Assembly (NCBI GenBank): GCA_021847105.1
Contig: JAJZUT010000013.1
Coordinates: 50,865 to 114,864, forward strand
Origin: Pseudomonadota bacterium
GTDB lineage: Bacteria; Pseudomonadota; Gammaproteobacteria; Steroidobacterales; Steroidobacteraceae
Direction of reading: 5' to 3'
Length of the DNA: 64,000 nucleotides
Made by a program: the position numbers and the translations under genes. Shown here in pieces: positions 26,741 to 34,515 of this stretch; position 1 is the first letter of the stretch, and every line of letters begins with the position of its first letter. The notes beneath the pieces are model-generated. The model had not been told where the DNA came from. It did no database searches and saw nothing but the letters and a program-made list of their open reading frames with translations.

Positions 26741-27684
26741 CGGGATGCTCCGGCCGGGAGGAGCGTGCGGGTTGAGACACCCTCGGCCACTGCCGCGCGC
26801 AGTGCGTTGGTCTCCGCAAGCATCCAGGACTGATAGTGGTAACCGGGCTGCGGCATCGTTTCGTAGACAGCGACGACCGGTATGTGGTGGGCCTGCGCCA
26901 ACTGCAGGAAGGAGGCCGTGAGCGGGCTGGTCACCTGCTGGTTGTAGATCAGCACCTTGACCTTGCCGGCGCGCAGGAGCGCCCGCTCGCTCGCCAGATC
27001 CTGAGGCGCAGGATCGGTTCCATTCATGATGGCGACCTGCAGGGCGAGCGGCGTGAGAATCCGGCACCCCGCGGCCTCGAGCAGCGCGTTCGCGACGGGT
27101 TCGACCACCGCAACGGGCGTCCCCCCGTAGCGCTTGCGAAACGACGCGAGGGCCCGCTTCCAGGGCGCGAGCGAGGCGGCGAATCGCTGTGCATTGTCGT
27201 TGAAATACTGTGCGTGCGCGGGTTGCAGGGCGGCAAAGGCACGGGCGGCGGCCGCGGCGACCGCCGGCATTGTCCGAGGGTCGTACCACAGGTGCGGATT
27301 GACGGTGTCGCGCGGCAGTGCCAGCAGTTCTCTGACATCGATGACCGTGCGCCGGCGATTCTCAGCGGCCGCGAGGATTCGCTCGATCCACGCATCGTAG
27401 CCGAGACCGTTCATGACCACGAGCGATGCACCTGCCACCTCGCGCACCACCGCCGGACTCGCCTCAAAGGCATGCGGGTCCGTGTTCGGATTGCTCAGGA
27501 TGGACTGCACCCGGATGTACGGGCCACCGATCTGCGCGAGCACATCGGCGTATTGGCTCTCGACCCCGATCGCGCGCGGCGTACCACCGGACGGCGCGCT
27601 GCTGCAGGCGACGCCAAGCATCGTCAGGGTCAGCGCCAACGCGAGGCCCAGAGGACGCTGCACAGAGCGAAGCAGGCTTTTCAT
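26737..27684 (-). CDS. Metal ABC transporter substrate-binding protein (cluster A-I, ZnuA/SitA-like)
   Basis: A 315-residue exported binding protein. The N-terminal signal ends in LGVACSS, so it is probably a lipoprotein with Cys at about residue 26. Metal ligands of the family are visible in NTDPHAFEASPAV (His) and NPHLWYDPRTM (His). The histidine-rich loop of many ZnuA proteins is missing, which weakens the case for zinc over manganese. An alternative start five codons upstream would overlap the palindromic operator, so I prefer the later ATG. Confidence 0.9.
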   Translation of the reverse strand: MKSLLRSVQRPLGLALALTLTMLGVACSSAPSGGTPRAIGVESQYADVLAQIGGPYIRVQSILSNPNTDPHAFEASPAVVREVAGASLVVMNGLGYDAWIERILAAAENRRRTVIDVRELLALPRDTVNPHLWYDPRTMPAVAAAAARAFAALQPAHAQYFNDNAQRFAASLAPWKRALASFRKRYGGTPVAVVEPVANALLEAAGCRILTPLALQVAIMNGTDPAPQDLASERALLRAGKVKVLIYNQQVTSPLTASFLQLAQAHHIPVVAVYETMPQPGYHYQSWMLAETNALRAAVAEGVSTRTLLPAGASR

Positions 27685-27691
27685 CGCCAAA

Positions 27692-27706
27692 TGATACATT
27701 GTATCA
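27692..27706. promoter_or_regulatory. Candidate Zur/Fur-family operator
   Basis: A perfect 7-1-7 palindrome, TGATACA-T-TGTATCA, directly before the metal-transport operon. It has the length and A/T-rich symmetry of Fur-family sites, and the operon encodes such a regulator. No second copy was seen in the window. Confidence 0.65.
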
Positions 27707-27844
27707 GTTGAACGCGTCCACGCACCGCGCCGGTGCGTCCCGCGAGGCGCGGGCCGGCGGCAGTCCGCTTGAGCCGCTCTCGCCGGGATGGTAGAAGCGC
27801 TCGGCGCGTCGGCGCATCCGCCCGCTCTGCTACGAAGGACAATC

Positions 27845-28489
27845 ATGCCGATTCGCACTGCCCTGCCCCTCGCGCTGCCTGCGGCACTCCTTTGCGCCCT
27901 AACGCTGAGCGGCTGCAGCCGCCTGAGCGCCGCGACAGTCGCCGCACCGGAGGCTGCAGCGCTCAGCCGGCGGGCGCTCGCTTCACTCAGCAATTACCGC
28001 GCGCGCCTCAGCAGCGGTCGGGGCAAGTACCACATGGTGATCCGCACGCAAGTGCACAGCCCGGACAACTGGGCCGCGCAAAGCGGCTCCACCGTGATAC
28101 ACATCGGGACCATGAGCTACACGCATTTCGGCAATCAATGGCTTGTCCATTCCGATCGGCCGGACGTCTATGCGCAAAGCAATCTGCCGGCGTTCGCCGC
28201 TCAGTTCTACGGTATGGCGCACGTCACGGGGGCCGTCGTGCGCCGCGGCGGCGCGTGTCGTCAGGCCACGCTTGCCGGCCACACCTGGACGATCCGCGCA
28301 GCGAGCGGCACCACGTTCGGAGAGACGCTCACGGGGTGCGTCGCAGATGCAAACGGGGCGCTGCTGAAGCTGGTTGTCACGGCAGCTGATCCGGCCGCGG
28401 CCGGTCAAGACGCGAACGAGATTTACCAGATCACCGCGGTCGGCGGCGTTGCCCCGTTTCGGGCCCCGAGCCGCGTGAGCCCCCACTGA
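27845..28489 (+). CDS. Predicted lipoprotein of unknown function
   Basis: A 214-residue protein with a lipoprotein signal ending LTLSGCSRL (lipid-anchored Cys at about residue 22). The mature part has two Cys (RRGGACRQATLAG and GCVADANGALL) that could form a disulfide, and beta-strand rich sequence (WLVHSDRPDVYAQ). It reads divergently from the metal transporter and may share the control region holding the palindrome. A GAAGGA site precedes the start. I do not recognise a family. Confidence 0.65.
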   Translation: MPIRTALPLALPAALLCALTLSGCSRLSAATVAAPEAAALSRRALASLSNYRARLSSGRGKYHMVIRTQVHSPDNWAAQSGSTVIHIGTMSYTHFGNQWLVHSDRPDVYAQSNLPAFAAQFYGMAHVTGAVVRRGGACRQATLAGHTWTIRAASGTTFGETLTGCVADANGALLKLVVTAADPAAAGQDANEIYQITAVGGVAPFRAPSRVSPH

Positions 28490-28507
28490 GCAACCGAGAG
28501 TCCCCTC

Positions 28508-29215
28508 ATGCCCCACACCACCTCGACCGTGTTGATCACCGGAGCCAATCGCGGCATCGGTCTGGAGTTCGTGCGCCAATACCTTCACGATGGCCGGCAG
28601 GTCATCGCGGCCTGCCGGGATCCGCAGCGCGCGACGGCGCTCGAGTCCCTGCTCGGGCAATTTGCAGACGCGCTACGCATCGTTGCGCTTGATGTCACCG
28701 CCGAGGACAGTGTGCGCGAGGCCGCGCAGACGCTGCGCGGCAAGCCGATCGATCTGCTGCTCAACTGCGCCGGCGTGATGGGCGGTGCCGGCCAGCGACT
28801 CGGTGAGCTCGATTACGAGCAGTGGACGCACGTGCTCGCCGTCAACACCCTCGGACCCTTGCGCGTGCTGGAGCACTTTGTGCCGCAGCTCGAACAGGGC
28901 ACGGGCCGTCTCGCGGTCACCCTCACCAGCCGCATGGGGTCCATCGGCGAGACCGGCCAGGGTGATTGGATCGCCTATCGCTCGTCCAAGGCTGCGCTCA
29001 ACATGGCCATGAAATGCGCTGCGTTGGATCTCGCCACCCGCCACATCAGTTGCGTCGTGATGAACCCGGGCTGGGTGCGCACCGATATGGGCGGGACGCA
29101 GGCGCCGCTGAGCGCAGCGGAAAGCGTCACGGCCATGCGGCGCGTCATCGCCGAGCTCGGTGCAAGCGACAGCGGCAAGTTCTTCAATTACGACGGGCAA
29201 CAGTATCCCTGGTAA
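28508..29215 (+). CDS. Short-chain dehydrogenase/reductase (C-factor-like)
   Basis: A 235-residue NAD(P)-binding oxidoreductase. It has the cofactor loop TGANRGIG, the NCAGVMGG strand, the catalytic Ser-Tyr-Lys group (LTSRMGSIGE... AYRSSKAALNM) and NPGWVRTDMGG. The long variant around QYLHDGRQVIAACRDP resembles the C-signal group of SDRs. The substrate is unknown. It follows the lipoprotein gene by 18 bp, likely in the same transcript, and ends 23 bp before the convergent rhodanese gene. Confidence 0.9.
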   Translation: MPHTTSTVLITGANRGIGLEFVRQYLHDGRQVIAACRDPQRATALESLLGQFADALRIVALDVTAEDSVREAAQTLRGKPIDLLLNCAGVMGGAGQRLGELDYEQWTHVLAVNTLGPLRVLEHFVPQLEQGTGRLAVTLTSRMGSIGETGQGDWIAYRSSKAALNMAMKCAALDLATRHISCVVMNPGWVRTDMGGTQAPLSAAESVTAMRRVIAELGASDSGKFFNYDGQQYPW

Positions 29216-29238
29216 GCGCCTCGCTCACGAGCACCACT

Positions 29239-29640
29239 TCAGCGCGCGCGAGGTCCCTGGCGCAGCTGTCCGGTGGCCGGATCGTAGGCGATGACGGCGA
29301 GCCCGGCGCGCTTCCAGGCGCTGATGCCTCCGGCCAGGTGCGTCGCGGCGAGCTGGCCGCATGCAAGCACCAGGCGCGCCGCCTGCGCCGAGCGCCGACC
29401 CGTGCCGCACTGGAAAATGATGCGTTTGTCCGTGTCGAGCGGCAGGCTGTGCGGATCAAAACCCGACAACGGAGCGAGCAGCGCCCCGGGAATGCGCTCG
29501 GCTTCGAACTCGCCCGGCTCGCGCACATCAATGAGTACGGCGCGCCGCTCGCGCAGTAGTTCGTGCACCTGCGTCGGGTCGAGCTCGTGCAACGTGCCGG
29601 GCGCCTGCGCGTGCGGCGCTGTCTGGGAGTGCTGTGTCAT
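29239..29640 (-). CDS. Rhodanese-like sulfurtransferase
   Basis: A 133-residue single-domain rhodanese. The active-site loop is FQCGTGRRSAQAARL with the persulfide-carrying Cys, preceded by LIDVREPGEFEAERIPGALL. Such proteins transfer sulfane sulfur to cyanide or thiol acceptors. It is divergent from the sulfite dehydrogenase genes across a 400-bp control region, which suggests a role in the same sulfur metabolism. The start at MTQHSQ follows family length; a longer frame goes a few codons further. Confidence 0.88.
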   Translation of the reverse strand: MTQHSQTAPHAQAPGTLHELDPTQVHELLRERRAVLIDVREPGEFEAERIPGALLAPLSGFDPHSLPLDTDKRIIFQCGTGRRSAQAARLVLACGQLAATHLAGGISAWKRAGLAVIAYDPATGQLRQGPRAR

Positions 29641-30044
29641 ATGCGTCGTCCGATTCCCTGCCGCCTCACGCCATGCCAACTTGATTGGCGCCTTGTTTTT
29701 ATCATATCAGAACCTTCTAATAGTTCAGCCGGTGGTCCAACCACGCACTCCTCGGCCGCAGCGCGCATGCCCGATACGAAACTCGCCGGTAACGGTCCGC
29801 TCACGCCTGCGGTCGCCGGCATCCGGTCGCCAGCTCTATAGATTTTATGCATGGCTTCCCTGCCATATCTGTATTTGTGACATGGGAGCCGCTCCCGCAT
29901 CATGACCGCTGTCGTCTCCTCGGCGAGTCTCACGCGCGCCGCGGTTGGCACAAGCCCTGAGGTGACAAGCGTGCCGGCGCGGTCCATGGTGGGCGAGCGC
30001 GGCCGAGCCTGCCTGCCGAAGCGTGACGCCGCGGGAGAAGTGCG
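29641..30044. promoter_or_regulatory. Divergent control region between rhodanese and soeA
   Basis: The 404-bp gap holds AT-rich tracts unlike the flanking DNA (TTTTATCATATCAG near 29700, and TAGATTTTATGCATGG near 29840), plausible promoters for both directions. No operator, riboswitch or gene could be assigned. Confidence 0.4.
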
Positions 30045-32831
30045 ATGAGCGCCAAGTCGGTCGCCTACACAACCTGTTACATGTGCGCATGCCGCTGTGG
30101 CATCAAGGTGCATCTCGAGGATGGCCGACTGCGCTACATCGAGGGCAACCGCAATCACCCGGTCAATCGTGGGGTGCTGTGCGCCAAGGGTTCTGCCGGC
30201 ATCATGACGGCAGTGTCCCCGGCCCGTCTCACCTCGCCGCTCCGTCGCATCGGGCCGCGCGGCTCCGGATCGTTCGAAGCAATTTCCTGGGACGAGGCAT
30301 TGCGTACGCTCACCGAGCGGCTCGCGGCGATCCGCGCGCACGACCCCAACCGCCTCGCCCTGTTCACCGGGCGCGATCAGTCGCAGTCCCTCACGGGACA
30401 TTTCGCGCGCATGTTCGGCACCATCAATTTCGCCGCCCACGGCGGCTTCTGTTCGGTCAACATGGCCGCTGCGGGACTGTATTCGCTCGGCGGCGCGTTT
30501 TGGGAATTCGGCGAGCCGGACTGGGAATATGCGCGGCTCTTTTTGCTCTTCGGCGTCGCTGAGGATCACGACTCCAATCCCATCAAGCTCGGCCTGGCAC
30601 GCCTGAAGGCGCGCGGTGCAAAGATCGTCTCCTTCAATCCCGTGCGCACCGGCTATTCGGCGATTGCCGATGAGTTCGTGGCGGTGACCCCCGGCACCGA
30701 CGGTCTGCTGGTGCTTGCGCTCATTCACTGCCTGCTCGAGTCCGGCCACATCGACACCGAGTTCCTCATCCGTTACACCAACGCGCACCATCTGATCATC
30801 GATGCCGCGGGCACGGCCGATCACGGACTCATCGCCCGCGACGCCGAGGGCCGCGAACTCGCCTTCGACCGTCGCAGCGGTGCGCTCGCCCCGGCACAGG
30901 CCATCGGCATCGATCCGGCTCTCACCGGCTCGTTCGCCCTGCCCGACGGCCGCCACGCGCGGCCGGCATTTGCGCTGCTTGCCGAGCGCTTCACCGCGCC
31001 CGAGTACGCCCCGGAAGCCGTCGCCGAGCGCTGCGGGGTGCCCGCCGCGACCATTCGCCGTCTCGCCGGCGAAATCGCCGAAGTGGCTTTCCGTCAGCCG
31101 GTGGTGATCGAGCAGCCGTGGACTGATACCCACGGACGCCGGCATGCCCGGATGGTAGGCCGACCGGTTGCCATTCACGCCATGCGCGGCATCTCGGCGC
31201 ATTCCAACGGATTTCACAGCTGCCGGGCGATCCACGTCCTGCAGATGCTGCTCGGCGCGGTCGATACGCCGGGGTCCTGGCGCTACAAGTCCCCTTATCC
31301 GAAACCGATCCCCGCCGGCGCTGCGCCCGGGCGACCCGGCGACCGACCCGCAGCGCCGCTCACCGCCGCGCCGCTCGGCTGCCCCACCCGACCGGAGGAG
31401 TTGCTGGTCGATGCGCAGGGCGAGGCGCTGCGACTCGACCGGGCGTTCTCTTGGGAAGCGCCACTGGCCATCCACGGTCTGATGCACATGGTGATTGCCC
31501 GCGCCTTCGAGGCGGGGCCGGAGAAAATCGACACGCTGTTTCTCTACATGTCGAACATGGCGTGGAACTCTGCGATGAACCCCGGCGAAACCACCCGGAT
31601 GTTGAGCACCACCGAGGCGGATGGCAGCTACCGCATTCCCTTTGTAGTGGTCGCCGATGCGTTCGCCTCGGAAACGGTCGCCTATGCCGATCTGGTCCTG
31701 CCCGATACCACCTATCTTGAGCGCTACGACTGCATCTCTCTGCTCGACCGACCGATCGGCTCGGCCCATGGACCGGCCGATGCGATCCGCATCCCGGTGC
31801 TGAAGCCCGAGCGGGACGTGCGACCGTTTCAGGACGTGCTGATCGAGGTCGCCGGCCGGCTCGCGCTCGCGGACTTCGCCGATGCACAAGGCCGGCCGCT
31901 CTACGCCTCGTACGCCGAGTACATTGTCCGCCACGAGCGGGCACCGGGCATCGGGCCTCTGGCGGGCTTTCGCGGCGCCGACGGACAGGCCCTCGGCCGT
32001 GGCGAGCCGAACCCGCAGCAACTGCAGCGCTACATCGACAACGGCGGCTTCTGGGTGCACCACCTGCCCGCGGAGCAGCTGTACTTCAAATACGCCAATC
32101 AGGCCTATCTCACCGGCGCGCGCGCCATGGGACTGATCGGCTCGAGCGAGCCGATCGTGCTGCAGCTGTATTGCGAACCGCTGCAACGCTTCCGCCTCGC
32201 CGCCGAAGGGCATGGCCCATGCGTGCCGCCACAGCGGCTGCGTGAGCGGGTACGCCGCTACTTTGATCCGTTGCCCCTCTGGTATGTCCCGCTCGAGCAG
32301 GCCGTAAGTGAACGGGCAAGCTATCCGCTGCATGCCATCACCCAGCGCCCGATGGCCATGTATCACTCCTGGGGCTCGCATAACGCCTGGCTGCGTCAGA
32401 TCCTGCCCGAGAACCGCATCTATCTGCATCGCGATCTCGCCGCCGAGCTCGGCATCGAGGATGAGGACTGGGTCTGGGTGATCTCGCGCACCGGGCGCGT
32501 CAAAGGTCGCGCGCGCACGATGAGCGGGGTCAACCGCAACACCGTGTGGACCTGGAACGCGATCGGCAAGCGCTCCGGCGCCTGGGCCCTCGCGGCCAAT
32601 GCACCAGAGTCCCGTCGCGGCTTTCTACTGAACCATGTGATTTCGGAGTTCCTGCCCGCCGAGGACGGCGCCGCGGCACACTCGAACTCCGATCCGGTGA
32701 CGGGACAGGCCGCGTGGTTCGATCTGACCGTACGCATTGAGCGCTGCGGCGCCGAGACCCCCGATGAAACTGCCCCGCACCCCGAGGCCAATCCGCTGCG
32801 CGTGCGCGTGGCGATGGGACGTGCCACATGA
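30045..32831 (+). CDS. soeA: Molybdopterin oxidoreductase, SoeA-like (cytoplasmic sulfite dehydrogenase catalytic subunit)
   Basis: A 928-residue complex iron-sulfur molybdoenzyme. The N-terminus has no Tat signal and begins with the [4Fe-4S] ligands C11, C14, C18 and C46 (TTCYMCACRCG... GVLCAKGSAGIM). These match SoeA of sulfur oxidisers, which faces the cytoplasm and oxidises sulfite to sulfate. It then has the molybdopterin-binding blocks, for example AYADLVLPDTTYLERYDC, and the C-terminal domain with MYHSWGSHNAWLRQI. The next two genes are the expected iron-sulfur and membrane subunits, with start overlaps. Related polysulfide or tetrathionate reductases remain a lesser possibility. Confidence 0.88.
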   Translation: MSAKSVAYTTCYMCACRCGIKVHLEDGRLRYIEGNRNHPVNRGVLCAKGSAGIMTAVSPARLTSPLRRIGPRGSGSFEAISWDEALRTLTERLAAIRAHDPNRLALFTGRDQSQSLTGHFARMFGTINFAAHGGFCSVNMAAAGLYSLGGAFWEFGEPDWEYARLFLLFGVAEDHDSNPIKLGLARLKARGAKIVSFNPVRTGYSAIADEFVAVTPGTDGLLVLALIHCLLESGHIDTEFLIRYTNAHHLIIDAAGTADHGLIARDAEGRELAFDRRSGALAPAQAIGIDPALTGSFALPDGRHARPAFALLAERFTAPEYAPEAVAERCGVPAATIRRLAGEIAEVAFRQPVVIEQPWTDTHGRRHARMVGRPVAIHAMRGISAHSNGFHSCRAIHVLQMLLGAVDTPGSWRYKSPYPKPIPAGAAPGRPGDRPAAPLTAAPLGCPTRPEELLVDAQGEALRLDRAFSWEAPLAIHGLMHMVIARAFEAGPEKIDTLFLYMSNMAWNSAMNPGETTRMLSTTEADGSYRIPFVVVADAFASETVAYADLVLPDTTYLERYDCISLLDRPIGSAHGPADAIRIPVLKPERDVRPFQDVLIEVAGRLALADFADAQGRPLYASYAEYIVRHERAPGIGPLAGFRGADGQALGRGEPNPQQLQRYIDNGGFWVHHLPAEQLYFKYANQAYLTGARAMGLIGSSEPIVLQLYCEPLQRFRLAAEGHGPCVPPQRLRERVRRYFDPLPLWYVPLEQAVSERASYPLHAITQRPMAMYHSWGSHNAWLRQILPENRIYLHRDLAAELGIEDEDWVWVISRTGRVKGRARTMSGVNRNTVWTWNAIGKRSGAWALAANAPESRRGFLLNHVISEFLPAEDGAAAHSNSDPVTGQAAWFDLTVRIERCGAETPDETAPHPEANPLRVRVAMGRAT

Positions 32832-33568
32832 CCATGGTTGCCAACCGCCCGCCCGGCGCCCGCCAGCTCGGGCTCGTCATCGATCTCGACACCTGCGTCG
32901 GCTGCCATGCCTGTGCCGTGAACTGCAAGGAGTGGAACACCGGTGGCGAAGCCGCTCGCCTGCCCGATTACGATCCGTACGGCACGGAGCCCGACGGCGT
33001 TTGGTTCAACCGCATCCATTCGTATGAGACCGGCACCGACGGCAGCGCGCGCACGGTGAACTTTCCGCGTTCCTGCCTGCACTGCGAGAATCCGCTGTGT
33101 GTGACGGTCTGCCCGACGGGCGCCTCTTTCAAGCGCGCCGATGACGGCATCGTGCTCATCAACACCGACATCTGCATCGGCTGCAAGTTGTGCTCTTGGG
33201 CTTGTCCTTACGGTGCGCGCGAATTCGATGAGACCAACGGCGTGATGCGCAAGTGCACCCTGTGCGTCGATCGCATCTACGACGAGACGCTCCCCGAGGC
33301 CGAGCGCGAACCGGCCTGCGTGGCGACCTGTCCGGCCAAGGCGCGTCACTTCGGTGATCTTGCCGACCCGCAGAGCAAAGTGTCGCAACTGGTCCGCGAC
33401 CGAGGCGGCGTTGATCTGCTTGAGGATCTGGGCTACCGGCCGACCAACAAATACCTGCCCCCCCGGCAAGCGCAGATCCCAAGCCCGGCGCGCGAAGCGC
33501 CCGCACGTTCCGGTTCCGGTCTCGGCACGGCGCTGCTGAAACTGCTCGACAAAGCACTCAGCCGATGA
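32828..33568 (+). CDS. soeB: Four-cluster iron-sulfur subunit, SoeB-like
   Basis: A 246-residue electron-transfer protein holding four [4Fe-4S] clusters. The cysteine groups are CVGCHACAVNCKEW, CLHCENPLCVTVCPTG, CIGCKLCSWACPYG and CTLCVDRIYD with CVATCPAKA. It passes electrons from the molybdenum subunit to the membrane anchor. It overlaps soeA and soeC by 4 nt on each side, so the three are one translational unit. The C-terminal Pro/Arg-rich part is not conserved. Confidence 0.92.
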   Translation: MTMVANRPPGARQLGLVIDLDTCVGCHACAVNCKEWNTGGEAARLPDYDPYGTEPDGVWFNRIHSYETGTDGSARTVNFPRSCLHCENPLCVTVCPTGASFKRADDGIVLINTDICIGCKLCSWACPYGAREFDETNGVMRKCTLCVDRIYDETLPEAEREPACVATCPAKARHFGDLADPQSKVSQLVRDRGGVDLLEDLGYRPTNKYLPPRQAQIPSPAREAPARSGSGLGTALLKLLDKALSR

Positions 33569-34500
33569 AACCGGCCGCCTCCATCCTGCTGCTCACCACA
33601 CTCACCGGCTTCGCCTATGGCCTGCTCGCCTGGCTGGGCCTGTACGGGGCGGCAGGGGCCAGTGAGTCCGCCGACACGCTGGTGCTGGCGGGCATCGGCA
33701 TCGTGCTCGCCCTCGCGACGCTCGGATTGATCGCCTCGGCACTGCACCTCGGACGCAAGGAGCGCGCCTGGCGCGCCATGAGCCAATGGCGCTCGTCATG
33801 GCTCTCGCGCGAGGGGTTGGCCGCGCTGCTCACCTACCCGATCGTGCTGGGCTACGCGTGGGCACAGTACCGCGCGGCCGGCTCGCTCGGGACACGGCTG
33901 CTCGGCGGGATAGCGGCGCTCGCCGCGCTCAGCACGGTGTACTGCACCGCGATGATCTATGCGAGCCTGAAGCCGATCCGGCAATGGCACAACCCGCACA
34001 CGGCGCCCGATTATCTGATCTACGCGCTGTTCTCCGGCGCCACGCTCCTCGCTCTGCTGCGCACGATCGTGTTCGGCACCGCCGGCATCGCGGCGGTGCT
34101 GGCAGCATTCGGTGCGTTGTGCGCGCTCGTCGCCAAACTCGCCTACTGGCGCCACGTCGATGCGCAGGGTCCTCTCGCCACCCTCGCCAGTGCGATCGGC
34201 CTGCCGAAGGACACGACGGCGCGCCCGCTCGATGCGCCGCACTTCAGCGAGAACTTCATCCTGCGTGAGATGGGCTTCCAGATTGCCCGGCGACACGCGC
34301 GCAAATTGCGCCGCATCGCGCTTGCGCTCGGTTTTGGCCTGCCGCTGTTGCTGAGCGTGCTGGCCTCGCTCGGCGTGCTGCCGCTGCTCAGCACTTCCCT
34401 GGCCGTCGCCTGCGCGGCACTTGGCCTGCTCACCGAGCGCTGGCTGTTCTTCGCGCAGGCGACCCACGTGGCCGCGCTGTACTACGGCCGCAGGATCTGA
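33565..34500 (+). CDS. soeC: DmsC-like membrane anchor subunit, SoeC-like
   Basis: A 311-residue integral membrane protein with about eight hydrophobic helices. It has the DmsC pattern, including the block ASALHLGRKERAWRAMSQWRS and SWLSREGLAALLTYPIVLGY. It anchors the SoeAB dimer on the cytoplasmic face and delivers electrons to quinone. Start and end are well supported by the overlap with soeB and the distance of 15 bp to the convergent EAL gene. Confidence 0.88.
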   Translation: MKPAASILLLTTLTGFAYGLLAWLGLYGAAGASESADTLVLAGIGIVLALATLGLIASALHLGRKERAWRAMSQWRSSWLSREGLAALLTYPIVLGYAWAQYRAAGSLGTRLLGGIAALAALSTVYCTAMIYASLKPIRQWHNPHTAPDYLIYALFSGATLLALLRTIVFGTAGIAAVLAAFGALCALVAKLAYWRHVDAQGPLATLASAIGLPKDTTARPLDAPHFSENFILREMGFQIARRHARKLRRIALALGFGLPLLLSVLASLGVLPLLSTSLAVACAALGLLTERWLFFAQATHVAALYYGRRI

Positions 34501-34515
34501 TCGGCGCCGCGCCGC

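Noticed and set aside
29637..32429. Very long open frame on the minus strand (930 codons) opposite soeA
   Set aside because: It is the antisense shadow of a clear molybdoenzyme gene; the translation is rich in Arg, Gly, His and Ala with no family pattern, a common effect of high GC.
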